Counted from the first letter of the stretch, positions 17,204-25,961 are shown. The stretch is DNA of 64,000 bases from Chitinophaga pinensis (GCA_945861665.1 CAMAVS010000007.1:88804-152803), one strand, 5' to 3'. A program made the numbers and translations. The notes: generated by a model not told the origin, from the letters alone.

Positions 17204-18415
17204 TTATGCGTCAAGCTCCCCGGCTATAACATTCATACTACTCATTGTTAATATTGCATCCGACAACAAACCACCTTTTATCATTTCGTGATAGGCTTGA
17301 TAATAAATAAAACACGGTCTTCTAAAATGTAATCGATAAGGAGTTCTTCCACCATCGCTTACCATATAAAAACCAAGTTCCCCATTCCCTCCTTCAACAC
17401 TATGATACACTTCTCCTTTTGGAACACCTATTTCGCCCATCACAATTTTAAAATGGTAAATCAATGCCTCCATATTGTTGTAAACATCGGCTTTTTCGGG
17501 CAAATAAAACTCAGGTACATCACCATGAAAAGGACCGGAAGGCATTTTTTGAATAGCTTGTTTAATAATACTTAAGCTCTCCCACATTTCTTGATCACGA
17601 ACCATAAAGCGGTCAAAGGTGTCGCCTCCTGTTCCAACAGGAATGATAAAATCAAAATCTTGATACGATGAATAAGGTGTAGCAACACGCACATCGTAAT
17701 CTACACCAGCTGCACGTAAATTAGGTCCTGTAAAACCATAATTTAATGCCCTTTCTGCTGATATTGGTCCGCAACCAATAACACGATCCATAAAAATACG
17801 GTTACGCATTAATAATTTATCAAACTCTTTCAATGCAGCAGGAAAATCTTCTACAAACTTATTTATTTTAGCCCAAGCTGCGGGTGAAAAATCACGCTCG
17901 AAACCGCCTATCCTTCCAATGTTGGTAGTTAAACGTGCCCCACAAATTTCTTCGAATATTTCGTAAATACGTTCCCGCATTTGAAATATATAAAGGAAGC
18001 CAGTCATTGCTCCTGTATCCACACCAATTACACTGTTACAAACAATATGGTCAGCAATCCGCGACAACTCCATTATAATAACGCGCATATATTCTACACG
18101 TTTTGGAATTTCGGCTTTTATTAATTTTTCAACCGTCATATGCCATCCCATATTATTAATAGGGGATGAGCAGTAATTCAAACGGTCGGTTAATGTTGTT
18201 ATTTGATAGTAAGGTCTTCGTTCAGCGAGTTTTTCGAAAGCACGGTGAATGTATCCTATTGTTGGTTCAGAGTCCACAATAATTTCACCGTCCATTTTTA
18301 ACACGTTTTGAAAAATACCGTGTGTAGCGGGATGTGTTGGGCCAAGATTGAGCGTAGTATATTCCTTCTGCTCGCTTTCTATAATGTCGTTATTACTCTT
18401 TATAACTATTGCCAT
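17204..18415 (-). CDS. nuoD: NADH-quinone oxidoreductase subunit D
   Basis: 49-kDa type subunit of complex I (403 residues), which forms the quinone-reduction site together with NuoB. It has the LGPTHPATHGIFQNVLKMDGE opening and the RIGG region, and ends in SMNVIAGELDA; NuoD is not processed as [NiFe] hydrogenase large subunits are. It is separate from NuoC, not fused as in E. coli. It follows nuoC by 13 bp. Confidence 0.97.
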   Translation of the reverse strand: MAIVIKSNNDIIESEQKEYTTLNLGPTHPATHGIFQNVLKMDGEIIVDSEPTIGYIHRAFEKLAERRPYYQITTLTDRLNYCSSPINNMGWHMTVEKLIKAEIPKRVEYMRVIIMELSRIADHIVCNSVIGVDTGAMTGFLYIFQMRERIYEIFEEICGARLTTNIGRIGGFERDFSPAAWAKINKFVEDFPAALKEFDKLLMRNRIFMDRVIGCGPISAERALNYGFTGPNLRAAGVDYDVRVATPYSSYQDFDFIIPVGTGGDTFDRFMVRDQEMWESLSIIKQAIQKMPSGPFHGDVPEFYLPEKADVYNNMEALIYHFKIVMGEIGVPKGEVYHSVEGGNGELGFYMVSDGGRTPYRLHFRRPCFIYYQAYHEMIKGGLLSDAILTMSSMNVIAGELDA

Positions 18416-18428
18416 TTCCTGATCTTAA

Positions 18429-18932
18429 TTATCTACCAAACATTGTATCATTCTTATCTAATCTCACTTGATCCTCCAATGGAAATTCCTTACGCAATGG
18501 AAATATGATCATATCATCAACGTTTAGTATTCTTTTCAAATTAGGGTGCCCTTTAAAAACCACACCCAAGTTATCAAAGGTCTCACGTTCCATCCAGTTA
18601 GCTCCCGCAAAAACACCTGTAAGCGTTGCTATTTCTGGAGTACCAATCGATAAACGTGCTTTGATGCGCACACGTATATTGTTTACCAAACTGTGTAAAT
18701 GATACACTACTTCCAATTGCTCTTTGTCATCGGGATAATGTGATGCAGTAAGGTCGGTTAAAAATTGGAACTGCAATTTTTCGTGATCATATAGATGACT
18801 AACAATCTCTACGACTTTATCTTTTTTAACGGTAATGGTTATAAAATCGTAAGGGGACTCAACGCTCACAATATCAATGCCGAAAGTGCTTTTCAAAGTA
18901 TCGAGTAAAATTGTTTTTAATTCTTCGTTCAC
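18429..18932 (-). CDS. nuoC: NADH-quinone oxidoreductase subunit C
   Basis: 30-kDa type structural subunit of the peripheral arm (167 residues). The family signature begins at ERETFDNLGVVFKGHPNLKR (about 113-132) and continues to PLRKEFPLEDQ. It has no cofactor. It sits 11 bp after nuoB and 13 bp before nuoD. Confidence 0.96.
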   Translation of the reverse strand: MNEELKTILLDTLKSTFGIDIVSVESPYDFITITVKKDKVVEIVSHLYDHEKLQFQFLTDLTASHYPDDKEQLEVVYHLHSLVNNIRVRIKARLSIGTPEIATLTGVFAGANWMERETFDNLGVVFKGHPNLKRILNVDDMIIFPLRKEFPLEDQVRLDKNDTMFGR

Positions 18933-18943
18933 TGTTCTGTTTT

Positions 18944-19486
18944 TTATTCCATTCCGTATTCTTGCAACATCGCTTTGTATTCGGTAGAATCTCTTCTGCG
19001 AAGAGACTCATTTTGAACCAACTCTTGTATTTTTAAAATACCATCCAACACTTGCTCAGGTCGTGGCGGACAGCCCGGTATATAAACATCCACTGGTATA
19101 ATCCTGTCGATTCCTTGTAAAACGCTGTATGTATCAAATATCCCTCCCGATGACGCACAAGCACCCATCGACAATACCCATTTTGGCTCCGCCATTTGTT
19201 CGTATACCTGGCGAAGTACTGGTCCCATTTTTTTGGAAATAGTTCCCATCACCATCAACAAGTCCGCTTGACGAGGCGAAAAGCTCAATCGCTCTGCTCC
19301 AAATCTTCCTAAATCGTAAGTAGAGGCCATCGTTGCCATAAACTCAATCCCACAACACGATGTAGCAAAAGGTAAAGGCCATAGGGAGTTTTTGCGAGCC
19401 ATTCCTACCGCAGCATCTAAACTGGTGGCAAAAAAGCCAGGACCTTCTATTCCGTTTGGGGACTCCGCTATTTTTATTGTACTCAT
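18944..19486 (-). CDS. nuoB: NADH-quinone oxidoreductase subunit B
   Basis: PSST-type subunit (180 residues) carrying cluster N2, the last iron-sulfur centre before quinone. Ligands Cys44 and Cys45 (the adjacent pair in TSCCGIEFM), Cys110 (GACASSGG) and Cys139 (PGCPPRPE) are all present. Second gene of the operon, 19 bp after nuoA. Confidence 0.97.
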   Translation of the reverse strand: MSTIKIAESPNGIEGPGFFATSLDAAVGMARKNSLWPLPFATSCCGIEFMATMASTYDLGRFGAERLSFSPRQADLLMVMGTISKKMGPVLRQVYEQMAEPKWVLSMGACASSGGIFDTYSVLQGIDRIIPVDVYIPGCPPRPEQVLDGILKIQELVQNESLRRRDSTEYKAMLQEYGME

Positions 19487-19505
19487 AGTTCTTATAAAAT
19501 ATTGC

Positions 19506-19871
19506 TTATTCCCACTTTAAAGCACCCTTCTTTAAAATATAGAAAAAGCCCAACAATAGAAATCCCATAAAGGTTAGCATTTCAATAAATCCAAACAAGC
19601 CCAACTCTTTAAAATTTACTGCCCAAGGGTACATAAATATTACCTCCACATCAAAAAGCACAAATAATATGGCAACTAAAAAATATTTTATCGAAAAAGG
19701 AATACGTGCATTGCCCTGTGATTCTATACCACATTCAAAGGTGTCGAGCTTTATTTTCGACTTTATTTGTGGACCTAATTTGTGGGTAACAAACATAGTT
19801 ACTCCCACAAAACCTCCTGCTACTATAAACATTAGCAAGATGGGTAAATAATCGTATAAATTACTTTGCAT
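19506..19871 (-). CDS. nuoA: NADH-quinone oxidoreductase subunit A
   Basis: Small membrane subunit (121 residues, three helices; ND3 homologue). The conserved loop FECGIESQGNAR (45-56) and the second-helix FDVEVIF (73-79) are present. It is the first gene of the nuo operon; its promoter must lie in 19872-20044, shared with the divergent LD-carboxypeptidase. I could not find an exact TAnnTTTG box for this direction. Confidence 0.96.
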   Translation of the reverse strand: MQSNLYDYLPILLMFIVAGGFVGVTMFVTHKLGPQIKSKIKLDTFECGIESQGNARIPFSIKYFLVAILFVLFDVEVIFMYPWAVNFKELGLFGFIEMLTFMGFLLLGFFYILKKGALKWE

Positions 19872-20028
19872 ACATTTTCATTAGTTGAACAAAATAAGCC
19901 TATTTTTTGCGAATGCTAAATTAAGCATATTTTTAAAAAAGAGAGGAAATTTAGTTTTAAATTTGAAATTTTACTGAATATATTTGCTTAATTGCTTAGT
20001 AAGTACGCTGTATATAATCAATTAATTT

Positions 20029-20036
20029 TACATTTG
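20029..20036 (+). promoter_or_regulatory. possible -7 box of the LD-carboxypeptidase gene
   Basis: TACATTTG matches TAnnTTTG, but it is only 8 bp before the start codon and has no TTTG at the right distance upstream. If real, the mRNA would be nearly leaderless. Confidence 0.3.
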
Positions 20037-20044
20037 GATTTTCT

Positions 20045-20950
20045 ATGATAAAACAACCACCCTATCTTGTTACAGGGGATACTATTGGAATAGTTGCTTC
20101 GGCCCGTAAAATAAGTTCAGAAGAAATTGCGCCAGCAATAAAAATATTGGAAAGCTGGGGCTTGAAAGTACAATTGGGAGAAAACTTGTTTAACAATGAA
20201 AATCAATTTTCGGGCAGCGATTTGGAACGCGCAAGTGATTTACAGCAAATGCTGAACAACCCTAACGTTAAAGCCGTTATTATGGCTCGTGGCGGATATG
20301 GTACGGCACGCATTATCGACAGAATAGATTTTTCACATTTTGCTCAACATCCAAAATGGCTTATCGGTTACAGCGATGTTACAGTGTTGCATTCGCACAT
20401 TACAAATCATTTTGAGACAGAATGTTTACACGCACCCTTGCTTTTCAACTTTACAAAAAGTGAAATGGCAACTGCATCACTTAAAAAAGCATTGTTCGGA
20501 GAAAAAATTGAATATAAAATTCCTGCCTCGCCTTTTAACCGCAGCGGACAAGAAATGGCGCAATTAGTTGGAGGAAATCTTTCCATCCTTTATTCTTTGG
20601 CAGGAACACATTCGGATATTGATACAAAAGGAAAAATACTTTTTATTGAAGACTTGGACGAATACCTGTACCACATTGATAGAATGATGATGCAATTAAA
20701 GCGTTCAGGAAAACTAAGTAATTTGAATGGATTAATTATTGGTGGAATGAGCGATATGAGAGACAATACCATTCCATTCGGAAAAACAGCCGAACAAATA
20801 ATTCGTGAAGCAGTGGAGGAATACGATTACCCAGTTTGTTTTGGTTTTCCTGCCGGGCACATTGCCGAAAATTTTGCCTTGATATTGGGAAGAGAAGTAG
20901 AATTAACAGTTTCGGAGAAAGAAGTGAAAATCCATTTTAATAACAGATAA
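20045..20950 (+). CDS. LD-carboxypeptidase (peptidase family S66)
   Basis: Serine peptidase of 301 residues, of the LdcA/MccF family. Members remove the terminal D-alanine from murein tetrapeptides during cell-wall recycling, or cleave microcin C-like compounds. The catalytic triad fits: Ser110 in GYSD, Glu202 in FIEDLDEY and His272 in FPAGH. ARGGYG (81-86) is also typical. There is no signal peptide, so it should be cytoplasmic. Its stop abuts the start of rnhA, so the two are probably cotranscribed. LdcA and MccF cannot be told apart from this sequence alone. Confidence 0.88.
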   Translation: MIKQPPYLVTGDTIGIVASARKISSEEIAPAIKILESWGLKVQLGENLFNNENQFSGSDLERASDLQQMLNNPNVKAVIMARGGYGTARIIDRIDFSHFAQHPKWLIGYSDVTVLHSHITNHFETECLHAPLLFNFTKSEMATASLKKALFGEKIEYKIPASPFNRSGQEMAQLVGGNLSILYSLAGTHSDIDTKGKILFIEDLDEYLYHIDRMMMQLKRSGKLSNLNGLIIGGMSDMRDNTIPFGKTAEQIIREAVEEYDYPVCFGFPAGHIAENFALILGREVELTVSEKEVKIHFNNR

Positions 20951-21415
20951 GTGATAACAGTTTATACAGATGGCTCATCGAGAGGAAATCCGGGTCCGGG
21001 GGGATATGGTATAGTACTAAAATCGGGAGCACACCGCAAGGAAGTTTCGCAAGGATTTAATTACACTACCAATAACCGTATGGAATTGATGAGTGTAATT
21101 GTTGCACTTGAAATGCTAAAAAATGCAAACAGTGAAGTGGTGGTGTATTCCGATTCGAAATACGTAGTGGATTCCATTGAACAAAAATGGGTATTCGGTT
21201 GGCAGAAAAAAGGTTTTAAAGGAAAAAAGAACCCCGACTTGTGGAAACGGTTTTTACAAATTCATCCCAAACACAAAGTAAAATTTAAGTGGATAAAAGG
21301 CCACAATGAAAACCCTGAAAACGAACGCTGCGATGAACTTGCAGTAGCTGCTGCAACAGGCGGAAATTTGTTGATTGATGAGGGATATGAAAACGTTGGT
21401 GGAGGATTACTGTAG
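20951..21415 (+). CDS. rnhA: ribonuclease HI
   Basis: Endonuclease of 154 residues that degrades the RNA strand of RNA-DNA hybrids. The catalytic acids are Asp7 (TDGSSRGNPG), Glu45 (NNRMEL), Asp68 (YSDSKYV) and Asp128 (ERCDELA), with His118 in KGHNENPEN. It starts with GTG directly after the TAA of the preceding gene. Full length for the family. Confidence 0.95.
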   Translation: MITVYTDGSSRGNPGPGGYGIVLKSGAHRKEVSQGFNYTTNNRMELMSVIVALEMLKNANSEVVVYSDSKYVVDSIEQKWVFGWQKKGFKGKKNPDLWKRFLQIHPKHKVKFKWIKGHNENPENERCDELAVAAATGGNLLIDEGYENVGGGLL

Positions 21416-21429
21416 CCCTCGGGTAGGTC

Positions 21430-21447
21430 ATCCGATAGCTATCGGAT
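21430..21447. repeat. 18-bp palindrome, copy 1
   Basis: ATCCGATAGCTATCGGAT is a perfect palindrome 15 bp after the rnhA stop. It is followed by CTGAGCCTGTCGAAG, a second REP-like word. The core CCGATAGCTATCGG is repeated at 21511-21524. Confidence 0.7.
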
Positions 21448-21508
21448 CTGAGCCTGTCGAAGAAGTGCGCTGGTTTAAAATGGATAATTGTTCTTATGCT
21501 TTCGCACT

Positions 21509-21526
21509 TCCCGATAGCTATCGGGA
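21509..21526. repeat. 18-bp palindrome, copy 2
   Basis: TCCCGATAGCTATCGGGA is a perfect palindrome sharing the 14-bp core with copy 1, in the 199-bp gap between convergent rnhA and frr. The pair could fold together as a REP-like element. It could also act as a bidirectional terminator, although no T-tract follows. Confidence 0.7.
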
Positions 21527-21614
21527 CGAGAGCCTCAATATGACGGCACACAGAATGGATAACGAATAATTGACAATTTATAATGGGGATTGTGCAAGCC
21601 CCAACAACTAACAA

Positions 21615-22181
21615 CTAAACAGTCATAATCTCTTTCTCTTTTACCTCAATGTGTTTATCGGCTTTTATGCTGTAGGCGTCAGTTAGTTTTTGTATTTTCT
21701 CTTCGGCACTTTTACCCATATCTTCGGGCATTCCTTTTTTCACAAATTTCTTAATCTCTTCGTTTGCGTCTTTGCGAGAAGTACGCAAGGTTACTTTGCA
21801 GTGTTCTGCTTCTGCTCTCGCTTTTTTCACCAAGTCTTTTCTTCTTTCCTCTGTTAATGGTGGCACGGCAATGCGAATAATTATTCCATCGTTTTGTGGA
21901 TTGAATCCAAGGTTCGCTGCCTGAACTGCTTTTTCAATTACCGGCAACATTGCTTTTTCCCACGGTTGAATAACAATGGTACGTGCATCGGGCGTATTGA
22001 TGTTTGAAACATTTGCAAGAGGGGTTCTTGCTCCATAGTAATCAACAAATAAACCATCCAACATTTGCGGATTTGCTCTTCCTGCTCTTACTTTTTGCAA
22101 CTCTGCTTCCAAATGGGAAATTGCTTTTTCCATTTGCTCTTCCATTGTATCAAATGTAAATTGAATTTCTTCTTGTGTCAT
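21615..22181 (-). CDS. frr: ribosome recycling factor
   Basis: Two-domain factor (188 residues) that, with EF-G, splits the post-termination ribosome. Family stretches: LQKVRAGRANPQMLDGL, VDYYGARTPLANVSNI and VPPLTEERRKDLVKKA. It lies 32 bp downstream of pyrH in the same direction, the classic pyrH-frr pair. Confidence 0.97.
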   Translation of the reverse strand: MTQEEIQFTFDTMEEQMEKAISHLEAELQKVRAGRANPQMLDGLFVDYYGARTPLANVSNINTPDARTIVIQPWEKAMLPVIEKAVQAANLGFNPQNDGIIIRIAVPPLTEERRKDLVKKARAEAEHCKVTLRTSRKDANEEIKKFVKKGMPEDMGKSAEEKIQKLTDAYSIKADKHIEVKEKEIMTV

Positions 22182-22213
22182 AACAACAATTTTTATTTAA
22201 AATTAATGAAATT

Positions 22214-22921
22214 TTAGAATTGTACCAATGTTCCTATTTGTTCGCCCAGTATCAATTTGTTTAAATTTCCTGCCTTGTTCATATCGAATACAATGATGGG
22301 AAGTTTGTTTTCATTGCATAAAGTAAAGGCTGTCATATCCATCACGTTCAAGCCTTTTTCGTATACTTCGGTAAACGAAATGGTATCGTACTTCACTGCA
22401 TTTTTATCTTTTTCAGGATCGGCAGAATAAATACCGTCTACACGTGTTCCTTTTAAAATAACATCTGCTTCAATTTCAATGGCTCGTAAGGATGCTGCTG
22501 TATCGGTTGTAAAATAAGGATTTCCTGTACCTGCACCAAAAATTACTACCCTCCCTTTTTCAAGGTGGCGTACTGCCCTTCTGCGGATAAAAGGTTCGCA
22601 AATTTGCTCCATTGCAATGGCAGAAAGTAGGCGTGTGTTCACATTTAATTTTTCCAATGCGCTTTGCAAAGCCATACTGTTTATTACTGTTGCAAGCATT
22701 CCCATATAATCACCCTGCACCCTGTCCATTCCACCTTCGCTTGCTTGAATTCCCCTAAAAATATTCCCTCCGCCTATTACAATTGCTACCTCTAAACCCT
22801 TGTCCACAACTGCTTTTATTTCGTTTGCATAAATTGCCAGACGATCATGATCGATTCCAAATTGTTTATTTCCCATCAGCGATTCGCCACTTAGTTTCAG
22901 CAGTATTCTTTTGTATTTCAT
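22214..22921 (-). CDS. pyrH: UMP kinase
   Basis: Bacterial-type UMP kinase (235 residues, amino-acid-kinase fold) that makes UDP for pyrimidine nucleotides. Visible: KLSGESLMG at the N-terminus, the glycine loop IGGGNIFRG, and [13 protein letters not shown] in the UMP-binding region. It is first in the pyrH-frr operon, with a TAnnTTTG box 37 bp upstream. Confidence 0.97.
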   Translation of the reverse strand: MKYKRILLKLSGESLMGNKQFGIDHDRLAIYANEIKAVVDKGLEVAIVIGGGNIFRGIQASEGGMDRVQGDYMGMLATVINSMALQSALEKLNVNTRLLSAIAMEQICEPFIRRRAVRHLEKGRVVIFGAGTGNPYFTTDTAASLRAIEIEADVILKGTRVDGIYSADPEKDKNAVKYDTISFTEVYEKGLNVMDMTAFTLCNENKLPIIVFDMNKAGNLNKLILGEQIGTLVQF

Positions 22922-22957
22922 AATTTAAAAAAATTGAGAGGGTTTATTGTATGCTGA

Positions 22958-22965
22958 CAAAAATA
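22958..22965 (-). promoter_or_regulatory. -7 box of pyrH-frr
   Basis: On the minus strand TATTTTTG matches TAnnTTTG. Transcription would begin near 22951, about 30 bp before the pyrH start. No clear TTTG -33 element is seen at the right spacing. Confidence 0.4.
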
Positions 22966-23060
22966 CAAATTAAAAAATTTATAGTGAATGTATAAATTGG
23001 AGTAAAAATAAAAATAGTGTGTTGCCGTTTTTGCGAGTGTATAAATGTGCTTGGCTTGTA

Positions 23061-23095
23061 CATACTAACATCCAACATCTAATGTCCAATATCTA
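23061..23095. repeat. seven-base-periodic repeat array
   Basis: Five heptamers in a row on the plus strand: CATACTA, ACATCCA, ACATCTA, ATGTCCA, ATATCTA. On the minus strand they read T-(A/G)-G plus four bases each time, as do the plus-strand heptamers between nuoK and nuoL. The last heptamer overlaps the TAG stop of the gene at 23093. Confidence 0.6.
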
Positions 23096-23989
23096 TTTCA
23101 ATTTCTCCTGAAACCCAATCGTCTTCTCCTTCGCAATATCGTTAAATTTCCGAGAGCGTTCGTAATTCGTTTTTCCTACCAAATATTCCAAACGGTTAAT
23201 TCCGCCTAAATAAAATTTCGAAAAAATACTGTAGCCGCCTACAAAAGCAGCAACATAATAATGCACATAAATACAGTACCCTGTAAGCGACAAGGCTGCC
23301 AGCTGTATAGCTGCACTGGCTGCACCTTCCCAAAAGTATCCCGCATACATTTGTCCGGTACCCGGCAAAATATACGAAAGTGTTTGTGCCTTTTTTAAAC
23401 TCTTCATTTTGGGAATAGCTTTAGTGGCATACATCAATTCAATCTCTTTATATATGCTGTCTTTTGTTGCTTGAGAACTTGGTGAAAGTCGAACATAATC
23501 GATCAATTTTATTTTTGCATCCGCCCATTTTTGTTGTTCGTTTAACACTAAGCAAAACAAAGGCAATGCAGTGTAGGTGATAGTACTATCAGGCACAAAA
23601 AATTGCATTTGCAATAATTGCGATTCAGCATTCCCAAAATCTTTTGCCAAATATGCCGATAGGGCATATTGGTACTTTGCTTTGTAAATAAGGGTATCCG
23701 GTAAATTGTTGTAATTTACACGACCCATACAACGGGCGGCATCTTCGTATTTCTCTAATAAATTAAGGCAGTTTGATTTTTTAATGAGTGCCTCAGTTTT
23801 CTCATTGTTGTTGATGGCAATAAAACCTAGTCTTTCGTATTCAATAGCTGCCGCATAGTACTGTTGTTTTTCAAACAGACTATCTGCCACATTTAAAGCC
23901 GTACCCGCTTGCGCTTTAGTTAAAAACCCTGCGCAAAGGAATATGCATATCCAGCATAATATTCCTATCCATTTCTTTGTAAAATGCAT
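23093..23989 (-). CDS. membrane protein with helical repeats and C-terminal P-G-x-G-x-x-Y-A-G domain
   Basis: Function unknown, 298 residues. Signal peptide or first helix at 1-27 (ending KAQA), then a TPR-like helical region (about 30-195: ALIKKSNCLNLLEKYEDAARC, FGNAESQLLQM), then a C-terminal membrane domain with LSYILPGTGQMYAGYFWEGA and several hydrophobic stretches. The last domain resembles that of the upstream gene (LIPGSGKWYAGNKGQA), so the two are likely paralogues in part, similar to DUF5683-type proteins. Its start lies inside the upstream gene (74-bp overlap), but the signal peptide supports that start. Last gene of the LolA-like/yidD operon. Confidence 0.75.
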   Translation of the reverse strand: MHFTKKWIGILCWICIFLCAGFLTKAQAGTALNVADSLFEKQQYYAAAIEYERLGFIAINNNEKTEALIKKSNCLNLLEKYEDAARCMGRVNYNNLPDTLIYKAKYQYALSAYLAKDFGNAESQLLQMQFFVPDSTITYTALPLFCLVLNEQQKWADAKIKLIDYVRLSPSSQATKDSIYKEIELMYATKAIPKMKSLKKAQTLSYILPGTGQMYAGYFWEGAASAAIQLAALSLTGYCIYVHYYVAAFVGGYSIFSKFYLGGINRLEYLVGKTNYERSRKFNDIAKEKTIGFQEKLK

Positions 23990-24803
23990 CTTTTCTTATT
24001 TTAACACTCAACACACTACCCCAAATATTTCCAACATAAAATATGGTGAACACGCTTCCAAAAGCAATAAAAGAGGGGCTTTTGTAACCTCCTCGTATAT
24101 AACTTTCGGCAGTTGCTGCTGCCATGGCACTCAAGGTAAACAATGCCGCCAAAGCTTGTCCTTTATTGCCCGCATACCATTTTCCACTGCCGGGAATCAA
24201 TGCCGACATTACACCGGCCAACAATGGTGATTTATCCTTAAACGATTTCATTTTTTTGTAGCTCTCCACAAAACCTTTTTCTTCAATGGAAATAGGGAAA
24301 TAGGAGTAGGTGAAATTTTTTGATAATGTATCAAAAGCTGCGTAATTTCTTGTGAGTAATGCCATTGCCGATTTTTCATAATTCAACAATTGTTGAAGTG
24401 AATTGCTACTATCATTTGAAACAAGCGAAATGCTTTCTAAAAGAGCACTTGCTTCAGCAAATTTTTTACTGTAAGCAATATCGAAAGCACTGTAAAATTT
24501 TGATTTGTGATAAAACGATGAAGCAATGGATACCTTTTGTAAGTATACTGCCGAAGAGTCGACAGCCTTCATATTGTAATAGCTCCAACCTTTTAAATAA
24601 TTCAATGAATCGAGTTGGTCGGTGGAAATAAGTGACTCCTTTATTTGCCCTAATACATACCGTGCATCCTTGTATTCACTATTGTTAATGAGGTAGGATG
24701 TAAAATTTGCCTGTTCCGTAAAACTAATATCTGACTGTGCTTGCGACTTGCCAAGACAGAAAACAAATGCAATAAAAACAATTAATTTTGCGAAACGATT
24801 CAA
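23916..24803 (-). CDS. membrane protein with helical repeats, paralogue of the next gene
   Basis: Function unknown, 295 residues. Signal peptide 1-22 (KSQA), a helical region with TPR-like character (about 25-190), then a membrane domain beginning GVMSALIPGSGKWYAGNKGQ (about 197) with two or three hydrophobic helices. It overlaps yidD by 4 bp (ATGA) and the following gene by 74 bp, so translation is likely coupled. The P-G-(T/S)-G-x-x-Y-A-G motif is shared with the following gene. Operon context suggests an envelope role; that is inference. Confidence 0.75.
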   Translation of the reverse strand: MNRFAKLIVFIAFVFCLGKSQAQSDISFTEQANFTSYLINNSEYKDARYVLGQIKESLISTDQLDSLNYLKGWSYYNMKAVDSSAVYLQKVSIASSFYHKSKFYSAFDIAYSKKFAEASALLESISLVSNDSSNSLQQLLNYEKSAMALLTRNYAAFDTLSKNFTYSYFPISIEEKGFVESYKKMKSFKDKSPLLAGVMSALIPGSGKWYAGNKGQALAALFTLSAMAAATAESYIRGGYKSPSFIAFGSVFTIFYVGNIWGSVLSVKIRKDAFYKEMDRNIMLDMHIPLRRVFN

Positions 24804-25261
24804 TGTTTATGACGGCTATATTTTTTCGGATCGTCCATTATTTTATCTCCACCTGCTGCAATATCAGAAGGTTGTAAATCGGCCGAAGCCAAACGCGTAC
24901 AACGTGTAAGTCGGTCGGCACTTAAGGCGACACCTTTTAGCAAACCAAACTCCGAAATACATTGTTTACTAAAGTTAGAACAGCTTATTTCATAAGGACA
25001 TTTTGCTGAAATTTGTGGTGATAAGGCTGCTTGATAGAAGTACATTAAACCCCCGAATACAAGCGAAACAGGGTTGTAACGAATCAGCACATTTTTATTT
25101 TTGCTTAACAAGAATTTTACTTTTCGTTTATCGTAAAGTGCTTCGTGGAAAAATTGATTTTTGATTAATTGTAAATCGGAACTCGATTGTGATATACCCT
25201 TTTTGGGCATACAACAAACAATCACAATGAGCAGGAGTAATTTATTTAAGTACTTTTGCAT
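24800..25261 (-). CDS. yidD: YidD-like membrane protein insertion efficiency factor, extended form
   Basis: The core (about 70-130) matches YidD: YFYQAALSPQISAKCPYEIS, then CSNFSKQCISEFGLLKGVALSADRLTRC, with the conserved cysteines and the SPxxxxxCxxxxxCS spacing. YidD assists YidC-dependent membrane insertion. Typical YidD is about 70-90 residues and sits between rnpA and yidC. This one has 153 residues, a hydrophobic signal-like N-terminus (1-24) and about 45 extra residues, and lies between a LolA-like gene and membrane proteins. Its start overlaps the previous gene by 20 bp. A paralogue with a specialised role is possible. Confidence 0.85.
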   Translation of the reverse strand: MQKYLNKLLLLIVIVCCMPKKGISQSSSDLQLIKNQFFHEALYDKRKVKFLLSKNKNVLIRYNPVSLVFGGLMYFYQAALSPQISAKCPYEISCSNFSKQCISEFGLLKGVALSADRLTRCTRLASADLQPSDIAAGGDKIMDDPKKYSRHKH

Positions 25262-25961
25262 TGGCAGGTATTTTATAGTTCAAGTATTTAATATCTACTT
25301 CAGCATCCGTTTTTAAATTTCCATAGGTTCTTTTGGTAATAACAGAATCACCCTTTGCGAGGTATTGAAATTCGGTCACCGTTAATGGAATTGAAATATC
25401 ACCCACATTCTGATAGCCCGAATAAAACACTTTTATTGCAGGCTTACCTTTGGGATTATAGAATGCCATAAAAATGGGCTTGTAATTTTCGTGCACAATC
25501 TCGGCCTTGCTAAATTCCGATTTCAAATACTCCGGAGGAAGCCAAGTAGTAATCACCATCTTATCTTCAAAGCGTGTATATTTTAATTTATAACCCGCTG
25601 CTGCCAGTCCCATATCTTGTGTTTTGTTCGATAAAAAAAAGTAGAAAAAACTATTTTCCGAGCTAAAGTCAGATGCTTGCTTTTGCATTACGGTATTGCT
25701 TTTGGGGTCGTATATCCTTAACTCTCCATTGGCATTGGTTATTGAAATATTTTCAACCGGTGAGGTAAAATGTGTTACCATTAATCCTCCTGAAACTTGG
25801 TAATAAACTTCTCCTTTTGCAGTGATTGATTTACCGCTTTGAAGTGAGCGTGCCGTTATGTTCAAACTCAATTTTTCAATTGGTTTAAATGCAATAAAGG
25901 AATAGCTAATCAGCAAAAAGCCAAGCAATACATAGGGGTATTGTTTTCTAAATTGTTTCAT
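25242..25961 (-). CDS. LolA-like outer-membrane lipoprotein-sorting protein
   Basis: About 239 residues from the start chosen here (MKQFRKQYP), which gives a proper hydrophobic N-terminus at 9-24; in-frame ATGs at 25967 and 25994 would only add residues in front. The rest is beta-rich and has a LolA/LolB-like plan: GEVYYQVSGGLMVTHFTSPV, then NANGELRIYDPKSNTVM, then a segment with LKYTRFEDKMVITTWLPPEY. LolA carries lipoproteins across the periplasm. Identity is moderate by eye. First gene of a four-gene overlapping operon. Confidence 0.65.
   Translation of the reverse strand: MKQFRKQYPYVLLGFLLISYSFIAFKPIEKLSLNITARSLQSGKSITAKGEVYYQVSGGLMVTHFTSPVENISITNANGELRIYDPKSNTVMQKQASDFSSENSFFYFFLSNKTQDMGLAAAGYKLKYTRFEDKMVITTWLPPEYLKSEFSKAEIVHENYKPIFMAFYNPKGKPAIKVFYSGYQNVGDISIPLTVTEFQYLAKGDSVITKRTYGNLKTDAEVDIKYLNYKIPANAKVLK

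Noticed and set aside
23061-23095. Heptamer array as a CRISPR remnant
   Set aside because: The units are only seven bases with no spacers.
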